Positions 8,010 to 17,684 are shown, counted from the stretch's first letter. The stretch is DNA of 64,000 nt from Methylotenera mobilis JLW8 (GCF_000023705.1 NC_012968.1:806001-870000), one strand, 5' to 3'. Translations and numbers: made by a program. Notes: generated by a model not told the origin, from the letters alone.

Positions 8010-9548
8010 ATGACTACGATTAAACAAGAAGACTTTATTGCGAGCGTTGCAGATGCCTTGCAGTATATTTCTTACTACCACCCCGCTGATTTTATCCATG
8101 CATTAGCCGCGGCTTATGAGCAAGAAGAGTCTCCAGCGGCTAAAGATGCAATTGCGCAGATTCTAACCAACTCGCGCATGTGCGCAGAAGGTAAGCGCCC
8201 ATTGTGTCAGGATACCGGTATCGTGGTGGCTTTTGTTAAAGTGGGCATGAATGTACGTTTTGAAGCAGCGCTTACATTGGAGCAAATGGTAAACGAGGGC
8301 GTACGTCGTGCTTATTTGTTACCAGAAAATAAACTGCGTGCTTCTATTGTGAACGACCCTGCCGGTAAGCGTGCCAACACTAAAGATAACACCCCAGCAG
8401 TGGTGCATGTGGAGTTGGTTGCTGGTGATAAAGTGGAAGTCAGCATCGCGGCCAAAGGCGGTGGCAGTGAAAATAAAGCAAAATTAGCCATGCTAAACCC
8501 GAATGACAGTATCGTTGATTGGATACTCGAGGTCGTGCCTACTATGGGCGCAGGCTGGTGCCCTCCCGGTATGCTGGGCATAGGCATTGGTGGAACCGCC
8601 GAAAAAGCTATGCTGTTAGCTAAAGAGTCACTGATGGCGCCGATTGATATGCACGAACTGAAAGCCAAAGGCGCGCAGAATAAAATTGATGCGTTAAGAT
8701 TAGAAATCTATGAAAAGGTGAATAATCTAGGCATCGGTGCGCAAGGTTTGGGTGGCTTAACCACCGTGCTTGATGTGAAAATACTAGATTACCCAACCCA
8801 TGCCGCTAGTTTGCCGGTGGCGATTATCCCTAACTGCGCCGCCACGCGACATGTGCATTTTGAGTTAGATGGCAGCGGCCCCGCAGCGCTGGAAGCGCCA
8901 AGTTTGGATGATTGGCCAGATGTGCACTGGGCACCAAGCACCCAATCGCTACGCGTCAATCTGGATACGATTACCCAGCAGGAAATTGAAGCCTGGCAAC
9001 CAGGGCAGACTTTGCTTTTAAGCGGTAAGTTACTCACCGGTAGAGATGCTGCACATAAGCGTATGGTGACCATGCTCAATAATGGTGAGAAGCTACCAAT
9101 CGACTTCACTAATCGCTTTATTTATTACGTAGGTCCTGTCGATGCAGTGGGCGATGAAGCGGTAGGTCCAGCTGGCCCAACCACAGCAACACGTATGGAT
9201 GACTTTACCGAAACCATGCTCAGCCAAACTGGGCTGCTAGGCATGGTAGGTAAGGCAGAGCGCGGAGAAGAAACAATAGCCATCATTGCCAAACACCGCT
9301 CAGTGTATTTAACCGCGGTGGGCGGCGCAGCTTATTTGGTGAGCAAAGCGATTAAAAAAGCAGAAGTGCTGGCATTTGCCGATTTAGGCATGGAAGCGAT
9401 TTACGAATTTACCGTGCAGGATATGCCGGTGACGGTTGCGGTGGATAGCCGCGGTAGCTCGGTGCACACCACTGGCCCAGCCGAGTGGCAGCAAAAAATA
9501 GCACAGCGTAAAGTCATTAATGAAGTGATTGTGGTTCATCCAGCCTAA
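8010..9548 (+). CDS. fumarate hydratase, class I (iron-sulfur, fused alpha-beta)
   Basis: Hydrates fumarate to malate with a labile [4Fe-4S] cluster. The 512 residues contain the alpha-domain cysteine motif CQDTGIV (about residue 68), GGGSENKAK, GWCPPGMLGIGIGGTAEKA and IPNCAATRHVHF. The beta-type C-terminal half holds YYVGPVDAVGDEAVGPAGPT and ATRMDDFTETML. This is the single-chain FumA/FumB-like form rather than separate subunits. It follows the acyl-CoA ligase by 24 bases and is probably the last gene of the malic enzyme-sdh transcription unit, supplying malate to malic enzyme. Confidence 0.92.
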   Translation: MTTIKQEDFIASVADALQYISYYHPADFIHALAAAYEQEESPAAKDAIAQILTNSRMCAEGKRPLCQDTGIVVAFVKVGMNVRFEAALTLEQMVNEGVRRAYLLPENKLRASIVNDPAGKRANTKDNTPAVVHVELVAGDKVEVSIAAKGGGSENKAKLAMLNPNDSIVDWILEVVPTMGAGWCPPGMLGIGIGGTAEKAMLLAKESLMAPIDMHELKAKGAQNKIDALRLEIYEKVNNLGIGAQGLGGLTTVLDVKILDYPTHAASLPVAIIPNCAATRHVHFELDGSGPAALEAPSLDDWPDVHWAPSTQSLRVNLDTITQQEIEAWQPGQTLLLSGKLLTGRDAAHKRMVTMLNNGEKLPIDFTNRFIYYVGPVDAVGDEAVGPAGPTTATRMDDFTETMLSQTGLLGMVGKAERGEETIAIIAKHRSVYLTAVGGAAYLVSKAIKKAEVLAFADLGMEAIYEFTVQDMPVTVAVDSRGSSVHTTGPAEWQQKIAQRKVINEVIVVHPA

Positions 9549-9666
9549 ATGCTCATTCCCAACTAGGTAATGACCAGGTAATGACCTAGCAATAATTAGT
9601 TAAGTGATAGACTGAGTGAATTATTGTCTAGATTTTTACTCTTAACTCATGCAAAGGAGTAAGTTG

Positions 9667-9984
9667 ATGAAATCACAAATGATTAAGCTGTCTATGTTAG
9701 CTGCTATGGTGGCTGGTTTAATGTCGGTAATGCCTGTGCATGCCGCCACAGTGCTTGATGTGCTGACCGATACTCAGGATCGTTATACAGGACCTACGGT
9801 TGAAGATAATGTTGCGTTGATGGATACCGATAAAAACGGATTTGCCGATGCCGGCGAAGTGCGTGCTTTTTTAGAGCTCAAGCATGGCAAAGGCTATGAA
9901 AGCGAAGTTTTAGACAGGTTTGAAGCTTTGCTGAGAGGCGCAAGCTGCGGTACCGTTGCCGGAGCATCGCAATTAACTAACTAG
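9667..9984 (+). CDS. exported small protein with one EF-hand
   Basis: A 105-residue protein with a clear Sec signal peptide (MKSQMIKLSMLAAMVAGLMS, cleavage expected after ...VHA) and one canonical EF-hand loop, DTDKNGFADAGE, with Asp/Asn/Glu at Ca2+-ligand positions. The start at 9667 is favoured by AAAGGAG at 9653-9659. An upstream in-frame ATG at 9649 would sit before that site. Only one EF-hand is evident, so it may dimerise or bind weakly. Function unknown; a periplasmic calcium-responsive role is possible but unproven. It stands alone between fumarase and acnB. Confidence 0.7.
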   Translation: MKSQMIKLSMLAAMVAGLMSVMPVHAATVLDVLTDTQDRYTGPTVEDNVALMDTDKNGFADAGEVRAFLELKHGKGYESEVLDRFEALLRGASCGTVAGASQLTN

Positions 9985-10084
9985 TTTGACTGATAATTGG
10001 ATTTAAGGCTGAAGGGTGAGTAGAAAGTACACCAATGCATCGCAAATGCATCAATCATCGCCATTATCATCATGTTAAGCTAGT

Positions 10085-10090
10085 TTATAA
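10085..10090 (+). promoter_or_regulatory. possible -10 box for acnB
   Basis: A consensus TATAAT lies about 60 bases upstream of the acnB start in an AT-rich leader. No good -35 hexamer is seen at the right distance, so this is a weak sigma-70 prediction. Confidence 0.3.
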
Positions 10091-10148
10091 TAGACACAAT
10101 TTTACTTAACTAGAATTTATCAATTAGAAATTTAAGCAGAAAATCTTT

Positions 10149-12752
10149 ATGTTAAAAGCCTATGCAGCGCACGTACAAGAACGTGCATCACAACAACTTC
10201 CTCCACTACCATTATCAGCCGAACAAGTTGCACAACTTGTAGAGTTACTCAAAAACCCGCCAGCGGGTGAAGAGAGGAACTTGGTTGACTTACTTGAAAA
10301 TCGTGTACCAGCCGGTGTGGATCAGGCTGCCTATGTGAAAGCAGCGTTTTTATCAGACATTGCACATGCTAAAGCCGTATCACCTTTAGTCAGCGCAGAA
10401 CAGGCCGTGGCTTTATTGGGCACCATGTTAGGTGGCTACAATGTGCAGGCGTTAGTAGGTTTGTTAGATCTATCTACAAGCAACCCAGCTATGGCTGACG
10501 CTGCAGTAAAAGCCTTGTCGCAAACGATTTTAATGTTCGATGCATTCCATGATGTCGATGAGAAAATGAAAGCAGGCAACGTGCATGCGAAAAAACTCAT
10601 CGAGTCTTGGGCAAACGCAGAGTGGTTTACCAATGCACCAAAACTGGCTGAAGAAATTCAAGTGGTTGTGTTCAAGGTGGATGGTGAAACCAATACCGAC
10701 GATTTAAGCCCAGCTCAAGAAGCATGGAGCCGCCCAGATATTCCACTGCATGCAAAAGCAATGCTAGTGACCAAAATGCCAGATGGTTTAAAAACCATTG
10801 AAACCTTGAAGCAAAAAGGTTTGCCATTAGCCTACGTGGGCGATGTGGTTGGTACTGGTTCATCACGTAAATCAGCAATCAACTCAGTGCAATGGTTTAT
10901 GGGTAATGACATCCCTAATATTCCTAACAAACGCACAGGCGGCGTGATTTTAGGGACTAAGATTGCCCCAATTTTCTTTAACACTGCAGAAGACTCAGGC
11001 GCGATGCCGATTCAATGTGATGTGTCCAAAATGCACATGGGTGATGTCATTACCATTAAACCTTATGCTGGACAGGTATTAAATGCGCAAGGTGAGGTGA
11101 TTAGCACATTTGAGCTAGCACCAACCACCATGCCAGATGAAGTGCGTGCCGGTGGCCGTATTCCATTGATTATTGGCCGTGGTTTAACTACGAATGCACG
11201 TAATGCGCTAGGTTTGCCAGCATCTGATCTATTTATTCAATCTATCGCACCAAAAGATACAGGTAAAGGCTATACGCTGGCACAAAAAATGGTGGGTAGA
11301 GCATGTGGCTTGCCAGAAGGTACAGGCGTGCGCCCAGGTGCTTATTGCGAGCCTAAGGCTACGACTGTGGGTTCACAAGATACGACTGGCGGTATGACGC
11401 GTGATGAGCTTAAAGAATTAGCTTGTTTGGGCTTTAGCGCTGATTTGGTGATGCAAAGCTTCTGCCACACTGCCGCTTACCCAAAACCAGTAGATATTAA
11501 ATTACAGCACAGCCTGCCAGAATTTATGAGTAGCCGTGGCGGCGTTAGCTTGCGCCCAGGTGATGGCGTAATTCACTCATGGTTAAACCGTATGGTGCTG
11601 CCTGATACCGTTGGCACTGGTGGTGACTCACATACGCGTTTCCCAATCGGTATTTCATTCCCAGCCGGTTCTGGCTTGGTGGCTTTTGCTGCCGCGATGG
11701 GTGTAATGCCACTAGATATGCCTGAATCTGTATTAGTGCGCTTCAAAGGCGAAATGCAGCCTGGCATTACCTTACGTGATTTAGTGAATGCTATTCCTTA
11801 CGCTGCGATTCAAGAAGGCACGTTAACGGTTGGCAAGCAAGGTAAAAAGAACGTATTTAACGGCCGCATCTTGGAAATTGAAGGTTTGCCAGATTTGAAA
11901 GTAGAGCAAGCGTTTGAGTTTGCAGATGCTTCAGCTGAGCGTTCAGCTAACGGCTGTACCGTGAAACTAAATAAAGAACCTGTGATTGAGTTCTTGAATT
12001 CCAATATCGTGTTGCTACAAAACATGATTGATAACGGTTACCAAGATCCACGCACCTTGCAACGTCGTATCGCCAGCATGCAAGCCTGGTTGGCTAAGCC
12101 TGAACTGTTGGAAGCTGATAAAGATGCTGAATATGCGCACGTGATCGAGATTGACCTCAATACGATTACTGAGCCATTAGTGGCATGCCCTAACGATCCA
12201 GATGACATCAAGCCACTCACAGCAGTGGTGGGTGATAAGATTGATGAAGTATTTATCGGTAGCTGCATGACAAATATTGGTCACTATCGTGCAGCCGCTA
12301 AGGTGTTAGAAGGTTCAGGTGGTATTCCTACCCGTTTATGGATTGCTCCGCCAACTCGTATGGATGAAGCACAATTACGTGATGAGGGTGTTTACTCTGT
12401 ATTTGGCGTTGCTGGCGCCAGAACCGAAGTGCCCGGCTGCTCATTATGTATGGGTAACCAAGCACGCGTAGCCGATAAAGCAACCGTGTTCTCAACCAGT
12501 ACGCGTAACTTTGATAACCGTATGGGTAGAGATGCTCGCGTGTATTTGGGTTCAGCTGAATTGGCGGCAGTTTGTGCTAAGTTAGGCCGTATGCCGACGC
12601 ATGCAGAGTATTTAGAGACAGTAGGTAATAAGCTAGCTAACGCGGCTGAAATCTATAAGTATCTGAATTTCGATCAAATGACAGATTACACGCCATCTTT
12701 AGAAGCGCTTTCTAATGGTAAAAAAGTGATTCCGATTGCTGAGGCGATGTAA
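10149..12752 (+). CDS. acnB: aconitate hydratase B
   Basis: Isomerises citrate and isocitrate through cis-aconitate; AcnB enzymes often also act on 2-methylcitrate-derived aconitate. The 867-residue length matches AcnB. The N-terminal HEAT-like helical domain (about 1-160) is followed by the swivel domain with [18 protein letters not shown], then the catalytic core with [15 protein letters not shown]. The cluster cysteines are in [12 protein letters not shown] and [13 protein letters not shown]. The gene has its own leader and a large hairpin after it, so it is probably monocistronic. Confidence 0.97.
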   Translation: MLKAYAAHVQERASQQLPPLPLSAEQVAQLVELLKNPPAGEERNLVDLLENRVPAGVDQAAYVKAAFLSDIAHAKAVSPLVSAEQAVALLGTMLGGYNVQALVGLLDLSTSNPAMADAAVKALSQTILMFDAFHDVDEKMKAGNVHAKKLIESWANAEWFTNAPKLAEEIQVVVFKVDGETNTDDLSPAQEAWSRPDIPLHAKAMLVTKMPDGLKTIETLKQKGLPLAYVGDVVGTGSSRKSAINSVQWFMGNDIPNIPNKRTGGVILGTKIAPIFFNTAEDSGAMPIQCDVSKMHMGDVITIKPYAGQVLNAQGEVISTFELAPTTMPDEVRAGGRIPLIIGRGLTTNARNALGLPASDLFIQSIAPKDTGKGYTLAQKMVGRACGLPEGTGVRPGAYCEPKATTVGSQDTTGGMTRDELKELACLGFSADLVMQSFCHTAAYPKPVDIKLQHSLPEFMSSRGGVSLRPGDGVIHSWLNRMVLPDTVGTGGDSHTRFPIGISFPAGSGLVAFAAAMGVMPLDMPESVLVRFKGEMQPGITLRDLVNAIPYAAIQEGTLTVGKQGKKNVFNGRILEIEGLPDLKVEQAFEFADASAERSANGCTVKLNKEPVIEFLNSNIVLLQNMIDNGYQDPRTLQRRIASMQAWLAKPELLEADKDAEYAHVIEIDLNTITEPLVACPNDPDDIKPLTAVVGDKIDEVFIGSCMTNIGHYRAAAKVLEGSGGIPTRLWIAPPTRMDEAQLRDEGVYSVFGVAGARTEVPGCSLCMGNQARVADKATVFSTSTRNFDNRMGRDARVYLGSAELAAVCAKLGRMPTHAEYLETVGNKLANAAEIYKYLNFDQMTDYTPSLEALSNGKKVIPIAEAM

Positions 12753-12781
12753 AACGTTAAGTTTTAATTAGGTTTGAAATG

Positions 12782-12833
12782 ATTAGCCATGCTGGTTTGA
12801 CATAAAGATATAGGTCAAACCAGCATGGCTAAT
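12782..12833 (+). terminator. large hairpin after acnB
   Basis: A perfect 20-bp inverted repeat (12782-12801 and 12814-12833) with a 12-base loop lies 29 bases after the acnB stop and is followed by ttgtttt. The stem is longer than typical terminators, and the U-tract is short. It may act as a transcription terminator or an mRNA-stabilising 3' structure. Confidence 0.65.
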
Positions 12834-12863
12834 TTGTTTTAGGGTTCAACGAGAAGGCGCTTT

Positions 12864-13190
12864 ATGAATGAGTACATCTCGATAGCTTTTTTATGTTACT
12901 TAGCTATTTTTGGCATGGCAGGCTATTTTCTGTGGCGCGCATACCGAGTGGGCGTTAAAAAGGAGTTTCGTTTGATAAAGAAACTCAACGGCCAATCGCT
13001 AAACAATCGTCAGCGCATTGTTCTTGCCTTTGCCATTATGGAACTATTGACAGGCATTGCTCTCATTTTGTTTCTTATTGCTGTTCCCATGTTCGCAATC
13101 CCTATGCGTATTTGGCCTGCGTTTATTGTGGTAATCGGCACGACCCGTCAGTTGCGGATACTAAAGTTTGTTCAGCAAAATGAACACTAA
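12864..13190 (+). CDS. hypothetical small membrane protein
   Basis: A 108-residue product with hydrophobic segments at about 5-25, 55-77 and 80-98, separated by a basic cytoplasmic-type loop (KKEFRLIKKLNGQ). No family recognised. It starts 31 bases after the acnB hairpin; the purine stretch agaagg before the ATG could serve as a ribosome binding site. The downstream region is non-coding. The ORF is convincing by its membrane-protein pattern, but no function can be proposed. Confidence 0.55.
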   Translation: MNEYISIAFLCYLAIFGMAGYFLWRAYRVGVKKEFRLIKKLNGQSLNNRQRIVLAFAIMELLTGIALILFLIAVPMFAIPMRIWPAFIVVIGTTRQLRILKFVQQNEH

Positions 13191-13318
13191 CATGGTGCTC
13201 AACCTCACTCCCTCTCACTTCCTTTGAGTCTCTGGATGCTATGTGGCGCATAACTGGTTAGCTTATAGCCCACGCAACTTCTCGTTTGATAGCTTGTCGG
13301 TCTCGCCCGACTGGCGAG

Positions 13319-13350
13319 TTTCTTTCTTTTGCGTAGCCAAAAGAAAGAAA
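13319..13350. repeat. perfect 12-bp inverted repeat (first arm of structured element)
   Basis: A polypyrimidine arm tttctttctttt (13319-13330) and its exact complement (13339-13350) flank the 8-base loop gcgtagcc. It lies just after short GC-rich repeats (cgcccgactggcgag). This style of sequence recurs in intergenic regions of many betaproteobacteria, from memory. It is not followed by a U-tract, so it is not a classic terminator. Confidence 0.6.
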
Positions 13351-13364
13351 CCAAAGAAAAGGCT

Positions 13365-13495
13365 ACCCCATGCAGCTTGATTCCTTAGTTGCTCAGATTT
13401 AATGGGTAACAAGCGGAAACTCGCTTTGCTCAAACAGCCGCTTGTCGAAAACTCCCATTCAACCTAAGCAACTAAGGCGCTGCAACAGGGGGAGT
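13365..13495. repeat. long compound hairpin, likely interspersed repeat or structured RNA
   Basis: Nested complementary segments stack into one imperfect hairpin: TGCAGC (13371-13376) with GCTGCA (13479-13484), CCTTAGTTGCT (13383-13393) with AGCAACTAAGG (13467-13477), AATGGG (13401-13406) with CCCATT (13454-13459), and ACAAGCGG (13409-13416) with CCGCTTGT (13438-13445). About 31 paired bases in order, with small internal loops, are far beyond chance. It could be a miniature mobile element or a non-coding RNA. Confidence 0.6.
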
Positions 13496-13663
13496 TTAGC
13501 TAGGCACTGTAAGGTTGATGACTTGTTTTCTACGTGCTTGCTAATCTCTTTCTCACTTGCAAAGTCGAATGGCTAGGGTCATGGATTATTTGTTGGTTTA
13601 GCAATCATCGAAAAGCACGGTTCAATGCTAAAATCAGTGCATCATAACTAGCGTTAGTTCTCT

Positions 13664-14068
13664 ATGGACCAAAAACACATTTTTGATATTAAGGCGATTG
13701 AGCCTCCTAAGCATGATGCGTGGAAGCGGATGTTGCCGTTAAGTTTGTTGCTGGTTGCGGTGATCTGTGTTGCATGGTATTTCGGCTGGGATGCCAAAGC
13801 AGTCACGGCTGGTATCCTGCTGTTTGGCGTAGTATCTAATGTCTTTGTCTGGATTATTGGTTTGATTGGCTTGGTGCCTGTCGTCGGTCCCTTGATTGTT
13901 AAAGTGCTGAGCCTCTCTATCATTTGGTTGTTGAATGCCATTGGTTATATTGTTTCATTTGTCGCCATTAAGCGCGGCTATTCAAAAGATGTACTCACTT
14001 ACCGCGGGTTAACCATTGCGTTAATCATTGGTATTATTATTGGCTATGTAATTGGCCATTTTCTGTAA
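13664..14068 (+). CDS. hypothetical membrane protein
   Basis: A 134-residue product with a polar N-terminus (about 1-22) and three hydrophobic stretches: about 23-45, a long 47-100 segment probably forming two helices, and 113-134. A short loop (KRGYSKDVLTYRG) precedes the last helix. Glycine-rich C-terminal helix (IIIGIIIGYVIGHFL-like). No family recognised. The next gene also encodes a membrane protein, but a repeat-bounded insert separates the two. Confidence 0.55.
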   Translation: MDQKHIFDIKAIEPPKHDAWKRMLPLSLLLVAVICVAWYFGWDAKAVTAGILLFGVVSNVFVWIIGLIGLVPVVGPLIVKVLSLSIIWLLNAIGYIVSFVAIKRGYSKDVLTYRGLTIALIIGIIIGYVIGHFL

Positions 14069-14084
14069 TTCCATTCTTTTTTCT

Positions 14085-14231
14085 AAGAAAGCACAGAATA
14101 AGTGAGCGAGAGGGATGAAGTGCGAGACGCACGGAACGGAGAAGCCGAGATAGTATGTTTGATACAGCGAGGTTGCGAGTACCGCGCAACGAAGCAATTC
14201 GCCCACGTAGCCATTTATTCTGTGTTTTCTT
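14085..14231. mobile_element. putative miniature inverted-repeat element
   Basis: 17-base terminal inverted repeats (14085-14101 and 14215-14231) match at 16 of 17 positions and enclose about 113 bases rich in short gcgag/acgcac motifs with no ORF. The right end stops four bases before the ATG of the next gene, so that gene's leader would be supplied by the element. No obvious target-site duplication is visible. Size and layout fit a MITE or a structured repeat. Confidence 0.45.
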
Positions 14232-14234
14232 GAT

Positions 14235-15332
14235 ATGTTTAGCCAATTGACTGAGATTCCTCTTGTGCAAACTGCTATGCACCATGTGCGTAAAGTTGCA
14301 GATATTATGCCGGCCGTATTTTTTGTGGGTGGTTTCGCTTGGGATGCACTCACCATCGGTCGTAATGTCGCCGCTCTGGATTTATGGATATTTGCCGGTT
14401 ACCTGTTTTGCGCCGCGGTGATTCTTTACCTGATTGGCCGTCCGATTCCGCTGGAAAATAGCGAGAGCAAGCTAGTTTCTGTATTTAAAAAGCACTATTC
14501 ACCGCGCGTGCCATATTTCTTGCTGCAGTTTTTATTCGGCAGTTTGTTCAGCGCTTTATTCATTCTGTACTTTAAAAGCTCCAGCCATTGGCTTGCTTGG
14601 TTGATGTCCTTAGGGTTGGCGGTGTTGCTGGTTGCCAATGAGTTTTTGGAGAGCGAGTACAAGCGCTTTACATTGAGTTGGTCTATGTTTGGCTTGTGCG
14701 CAATGTTACTTTTTAATTTTGCCTTACCGTTTCTATTAGGCAGTATCCATGCAGTGTGGTTTTATCTTAGTACGCTATTGGGGGCTAGTTTAGCTTTTTG
14801 GCTGTATAAAAAAACGCCTAATCATTTAGGCAGTATCAAGCCGGTTGCCTTGATTGCCGCGCTACTGATGTTCGCTTACGCGGTTGATATGATTCCGCCC
14901 GTGCCTTTGGTCAAGCGGGATGTGGCAGTAGCATTTGAATTGGAAAAAGCTGATGGTCAATATCGACTGTCGCAGCAGGCATCGCCATGGTGGGTGTTTT
15001 GGCGTAAAACCAGTAATGATTTAGAAATGCCGGCAGGTCAGCGCGTGTATTGTTTTTCTTCCATCTTTGCGCCGCCCGGGTTGCAGGCCAAGCTTTACCA
15101 CCGTTGGCAGCATTATGATAAAAAACAAGGTTGGGTGACGCAGTCGCGCATCGGTTTTAGTTTATCTGGCGGACGTTATGAAGGTTTTAGAGGCTACACT
15201 TACAAGAGCAGTTTAGCCGAAGGTGATTGGCGCGTGAGTGTGGAAACTGAGAATGAGAAAACGATTACTGTGCACAAGTTTACCGTGCATCACGTAGAAA
15301 CAGCACCACCGCGTGTGGTGCTGCTCTATTAG
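14235..15332 (+). CDS. multispan membrane protein with C-terminal DUF2914 domain
   Basis: A 365-residue product. The N-terminal ~225 residues hold about seven hydrophobic segments, and the C-terminal ~125 residues form a soluble domain resembling DUF2914. Family-type cues are the segments AKLYHRWQHYDKKQGW, GGRYEGFRGYTYKSSL and GDWRVSVETENEK (wet beta-sandwich style with conserved W and G). The domain probably faces the periplasm. Function unknown. The ATG is preceded by the repeat-like element, and no convincing ribosome binding site is seen. Confidence 0.7.
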   Translation: MFSQLTEIPLVQTAMHHVRKVADIMPAVFFVGGFAWDALTIGRNVAALDLWIFAGYLFCAAVILYLIGRPIPLENSESKLVSVFKKHYSPRVPYFLLQFLFGSLFSALFILYFKSSSHWLAWLMSLGLAVLLVANEFLESEYKRFTLSWSMFGLCAMLLFNFALPFLLGSIHAVWFYLSTLLGASLAFWLYKKTPNHLGSIKPVALIAALLMFAYAVDMIPPVPLVKRDVAVAFELEKADGQYRLSQQASPWWVFWRKTSNDLEMPAGQRVYCFSSIFAPPGLQAKLYHRWQHYDKKQGWVTQSRIGFSLSGGRYEGFRGYTYKSSLAEGDWRVSVETENEKTITVHKFTVHHVETAPPRVVLLY

Positions 15333-15336
15333 TGAT

Positions 15337-15882
15337 TTAGTGCTCAGCTGGTTGTGAGTGTGCCATCAGTTTGTCGATATAGGCAATTGCCACAGCAGAA
15401 AACACAAAAGTCATATGAATCACGGTTTGTGCGATCAATACTTTATCTGACAGATTGTGTGCGTTGATAAAGGTTTTTAGCAAGTGAATGGACGAAATGC
15501 CGATGATGGCAGTCGCCAGTTTTACTTTCAATAGGTTGGCATTCACGTGAGAAAGCCAATCCGGTTCATCCGGGTGACCTTCTAGGTTAAGGCGTGACAC
15601 AAAGGTTTCATAACCGCCCACAATCACCATAATCAGTAGGTTTGAAATCATCACTACGTCGATTAAGCCCAGCACAATCAGCATAATGTCTGCTTCTACG
15701 ATTTTGTTAGCGGTTGAAACGAGATGAATCAACTCCACTCCAAAAAAGAACACGTACACCGCTTGCGCTACGATCAAGCCTAAATACAGTGGTAATTGTA
15801 ACCAGCGGCTACCAAATAAAATATTAGTCATGATGCTACTTTGCTTATAGGCGGTAGCCTGTTGTTTTGTTTTTTCTTGCAT
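15337..15882 (-). CDS. UPF0114 (YqhA) family inner-membrane protein
   Basis: The 181-residue product matches the YqhA/UPF0114 pattern. It has an N-terminal hydrophobic helix after the polar start, the segment VVMISNLLIMVIVGGYETFVSR, a charged loop (EGHPDEPDWLSHVNA) and LKVKLATAIIGISSIHLLK, then a last helix pair. Family members are widespread four-helix membrane proteins of unknown function. It converges on the DUF2914 gene with only four bases between stops. An internal ATG (MTNILFG) is a possible alternative start. Confidence 0.8.
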   Translation of the reverse strand: MQEKTKQQATAYKQSSIMTNILFGSRWLQLPLYLGLIVAQAVYVFFFGVELIHLVSTANKIVEADIMLIVLGLIDVVMISNLLIMVIVGGYETFVSRLNLEGHPDEPDWLSHVNANLLKVKLATAIIGISSIHLLKTFINAHNLSDKVLIAQTVIHMTFVFSAVAIAYIDKLMAHSQPAEH

Positions 15883-15983
15883 GGTTTGTAAAAGCCTTTA
15901 AATTAATAACGTAAAACGTAGATGTAAAAACGCAGATGTATTGTAGCAGCTAGATTCAGTGTCAATTTACTCAATCTAGCTGA

Positions 15984-16829
15984 CTATTCAATCTTACTAT
16001 CTAGGGTGAAATTGGCGCTTGCATCTAGTGCCAGTAGTTCAGTTAATACTGGCATGCTTTCTGCCAAGGTGTTGGGTAGGGTCCACGGTGGGTTAATCAC
16101 AAATAAACCGCTACCATACATGCCAAAGCCTTCTGCTGATGGCGCCTCAATCGAGAGAGTGACATGTAACCAGTTAGGTAAGTTCAACGCTAACAGGCTA
16201 TCTAGCATTTCTGCTGGTTCTGGGCGCTGTAACAATGGGTACCAAACAATGTAAGTGCCGGTAGGGAATCGTTTCACACTGTCTTGAATGGCGTTTACTA
16301 CGTATAGATAGTCCTGCTTATCTTCGTAAGGTGGGTCTATCAGCACCACCGCGCGGCGTGGTGGCGGTGGCAAACATGACTTTAGGCCTTTAAAGCCATT
16401 CTCCATTTCTACCTTTACTTGTCTGCCAAAGCCTTTGAAATTATCTGACAACAGCTCGTAATCGCTAGGATGCAGCTCAAACAAGCGCATTTTGTCGTCT
16501 GCACGCATATGCGGCTCCGCCACCATCGGTGAGCCTGGGTAAAACTCCAGCGCATTGCCACTATTGAAAGATTGAATCTTGGCAACGTAATCAGCGAGAC
16601 TCTGCGGTAGGTTAGGCGCAGATAAAAGCTTGCTGATGCCGTCTTCATACTCTGCGTTTTGGGTGGCGTAGCCATGCTGTAAGCTATACATGCCCGCGCC
16701 GGCATGGCTATCTATATACCAGAATGGTTTGTCTTTTTGTGCGGTATGGGCAAGCACTAAACCTAGTACGTAATGCTTAAGTACATCGGCATGGTTGCCT
16801 GCATGAAATGCGTGGCGGTAACTGAGCAT
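15984..16829 (-). CDS. rlmJ: 23S rRNA (adenine2030-N6)-methyltransferase
   Basis: Methylates A2030 of 23S rRNA. The 281 residues begin with the diagnostic MLSYRHAFHAGNHADVLKH and contain a SAM-binding Rossmann core. The catalytic motif is LIDPPYEDKQDY (DPPY type of N6-adenine methyltransferases), followed by VWYPLLQR. Length and start agree with the family. It is divergent from the CDF transporter gene, with 62 bases between starts, so the two probably share a promoter region. Confidence 0.93.
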   Translation of the reverse strand: MLSYRHAFHAGNHADVLKHYVLGLVLAHTAQKDKPFWYIDSHAGAGMYSLQHGYATQNAEYEDGISKLLSAPNLPQSLADYVAKIQSFNSGNALEFYPGSPMVAEPHMRADDKMRLFELHPSDYELLSDNFKGFGRQVKVEMENGFKGLKSCLPPPPRRAVVLIDPPYEDKQDYLYVVNAIQDSVKRFPTGTYIVWYPLLQRPEPAEMLDSLLALNLPNWLHVTLSIEAPSAEGFGMYGSGLFVINPPWTLPNTLAESMPVLTELLALDASANFTLDSKIE

Positions 16830-16891
16830 AGAATCATGAAAAATTGAGATAAGCCGACATTATCCCAGATTTTTGGGTTAGCATTTAGCTT

Positions 16892-17602
16892 ATGAGCACA
16901 TCTACACAACACAACCACGATGATCACGATCATTACTTCCTGCCTTTTTTACTTATTCTTGTTTTTGCCGTCGTAGAAGCGGTTGGTAGCTGGTACACCG
17001 GCTCACTCGCACTGTTAAGCGATGCCGGGCATATGTTTTCTGATGTGGCTGCGCTTGGATTGGCTTGGATGGCATCAGTGATGAGTAGGCGTACCCATGT
17101 TGCACGCCATCGCTCTGGGGTGAGTTATGCCGAGCTGGTTGTTTCAATCATCAATGCCGTTGCTATGCTGCTGGTGGTGGTGTTTATTGTGGTCGAGGCG
17201 ATTATGCGCTTCCAACAGCCGCATCAGGTGCAGGGGTTTGGTTTAATCGTGATTGCCAGCATCGGCCTAATTGTTAACTTAGTGGTGGCTAAGCAATTGC
17301 ATCACCAGGCGCACCATCACGGTGAAAGCTTAAATAACAGCGCGGCTTTTTTGCATGTGCTAGGTGATTTACTCGGCTCGGTCGCCGCAGTGGTGGCGGG
17401 TGTGGTAATTTACTTTACAGGCTGGATGCTGATTGATCCCATTTTGTCATTGTTGATTTCATTGCTGTTATTGGTGCTGACTGTAAATTTAATCCGCGAT
17501 ATCTGGTTAACCTTGCAAGGTCAGCTCACTAAATACCATCAACACGCACATGCGCATAGTCACGATCATGATGATGATCACCATCATGATCACGAGCATT
17601 AA
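16892..17602 (+). CDS. cation diffusion facilitator, short form without C-terminal domain
   Basis: Exports divalent cations such as Zn2+ or Co2+ in exchange for protons. The 236 residues start with a His/Asp-rich segment (HNHDDHDHY) and have six hydrophobic helices with metal-site motifs SDAGHMFSD in helix II and HVLGDLLGS in helix V. They end in a striking His/Asp tail (HAHAHSHDHDDDHHHDHEH). Typical CDF proteins are about 300 residues with a cytoplasmic ferredoxin-like C-terminal domain. Here that domain is absent, and the His tail takes its place. The stop is genuine in this sequence. Confidence 0.88.
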   Translation: MSTSTQHNHDDHDHYFLPFLLILVFAVVEAVGSWYTGSLALLSDAGHMFSDVAALGLAWMASVMSRRTHVARHRSGVSYAELVVSIINAVAMLLVVVFIVVEAIMRFQQPHQVQGFGLIVIASIGLIVNLVVAKQLHHQAHHHGESLNNSAAFLHVLGDLLGSVAAVVAGVVIYFTGWMLIDPILSLLISLLLLVLTVNLIRDIWLTLQGQLTKYHQHAHAHSHDHDDDHHHDHEH

Positions 17603-17684
17603 GGCTACTTATTTCAAGTGGTTATATTTAAAGCAATTGAGTATATAAGGTGCACTACTTTTATTAATTAAAGGAGAATAATCC

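Larger units (their letters stand above)
13191..13663. other. 473-base intergenic region holding a structured element
   Basis: No gene is supported here. The central part contains two hairpins, listed separately at 13319-13350 and 13365-13495. The flanks (13191-13290 and 13500-13640) show no clear promoter or ORF. Confidence 0.6.
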
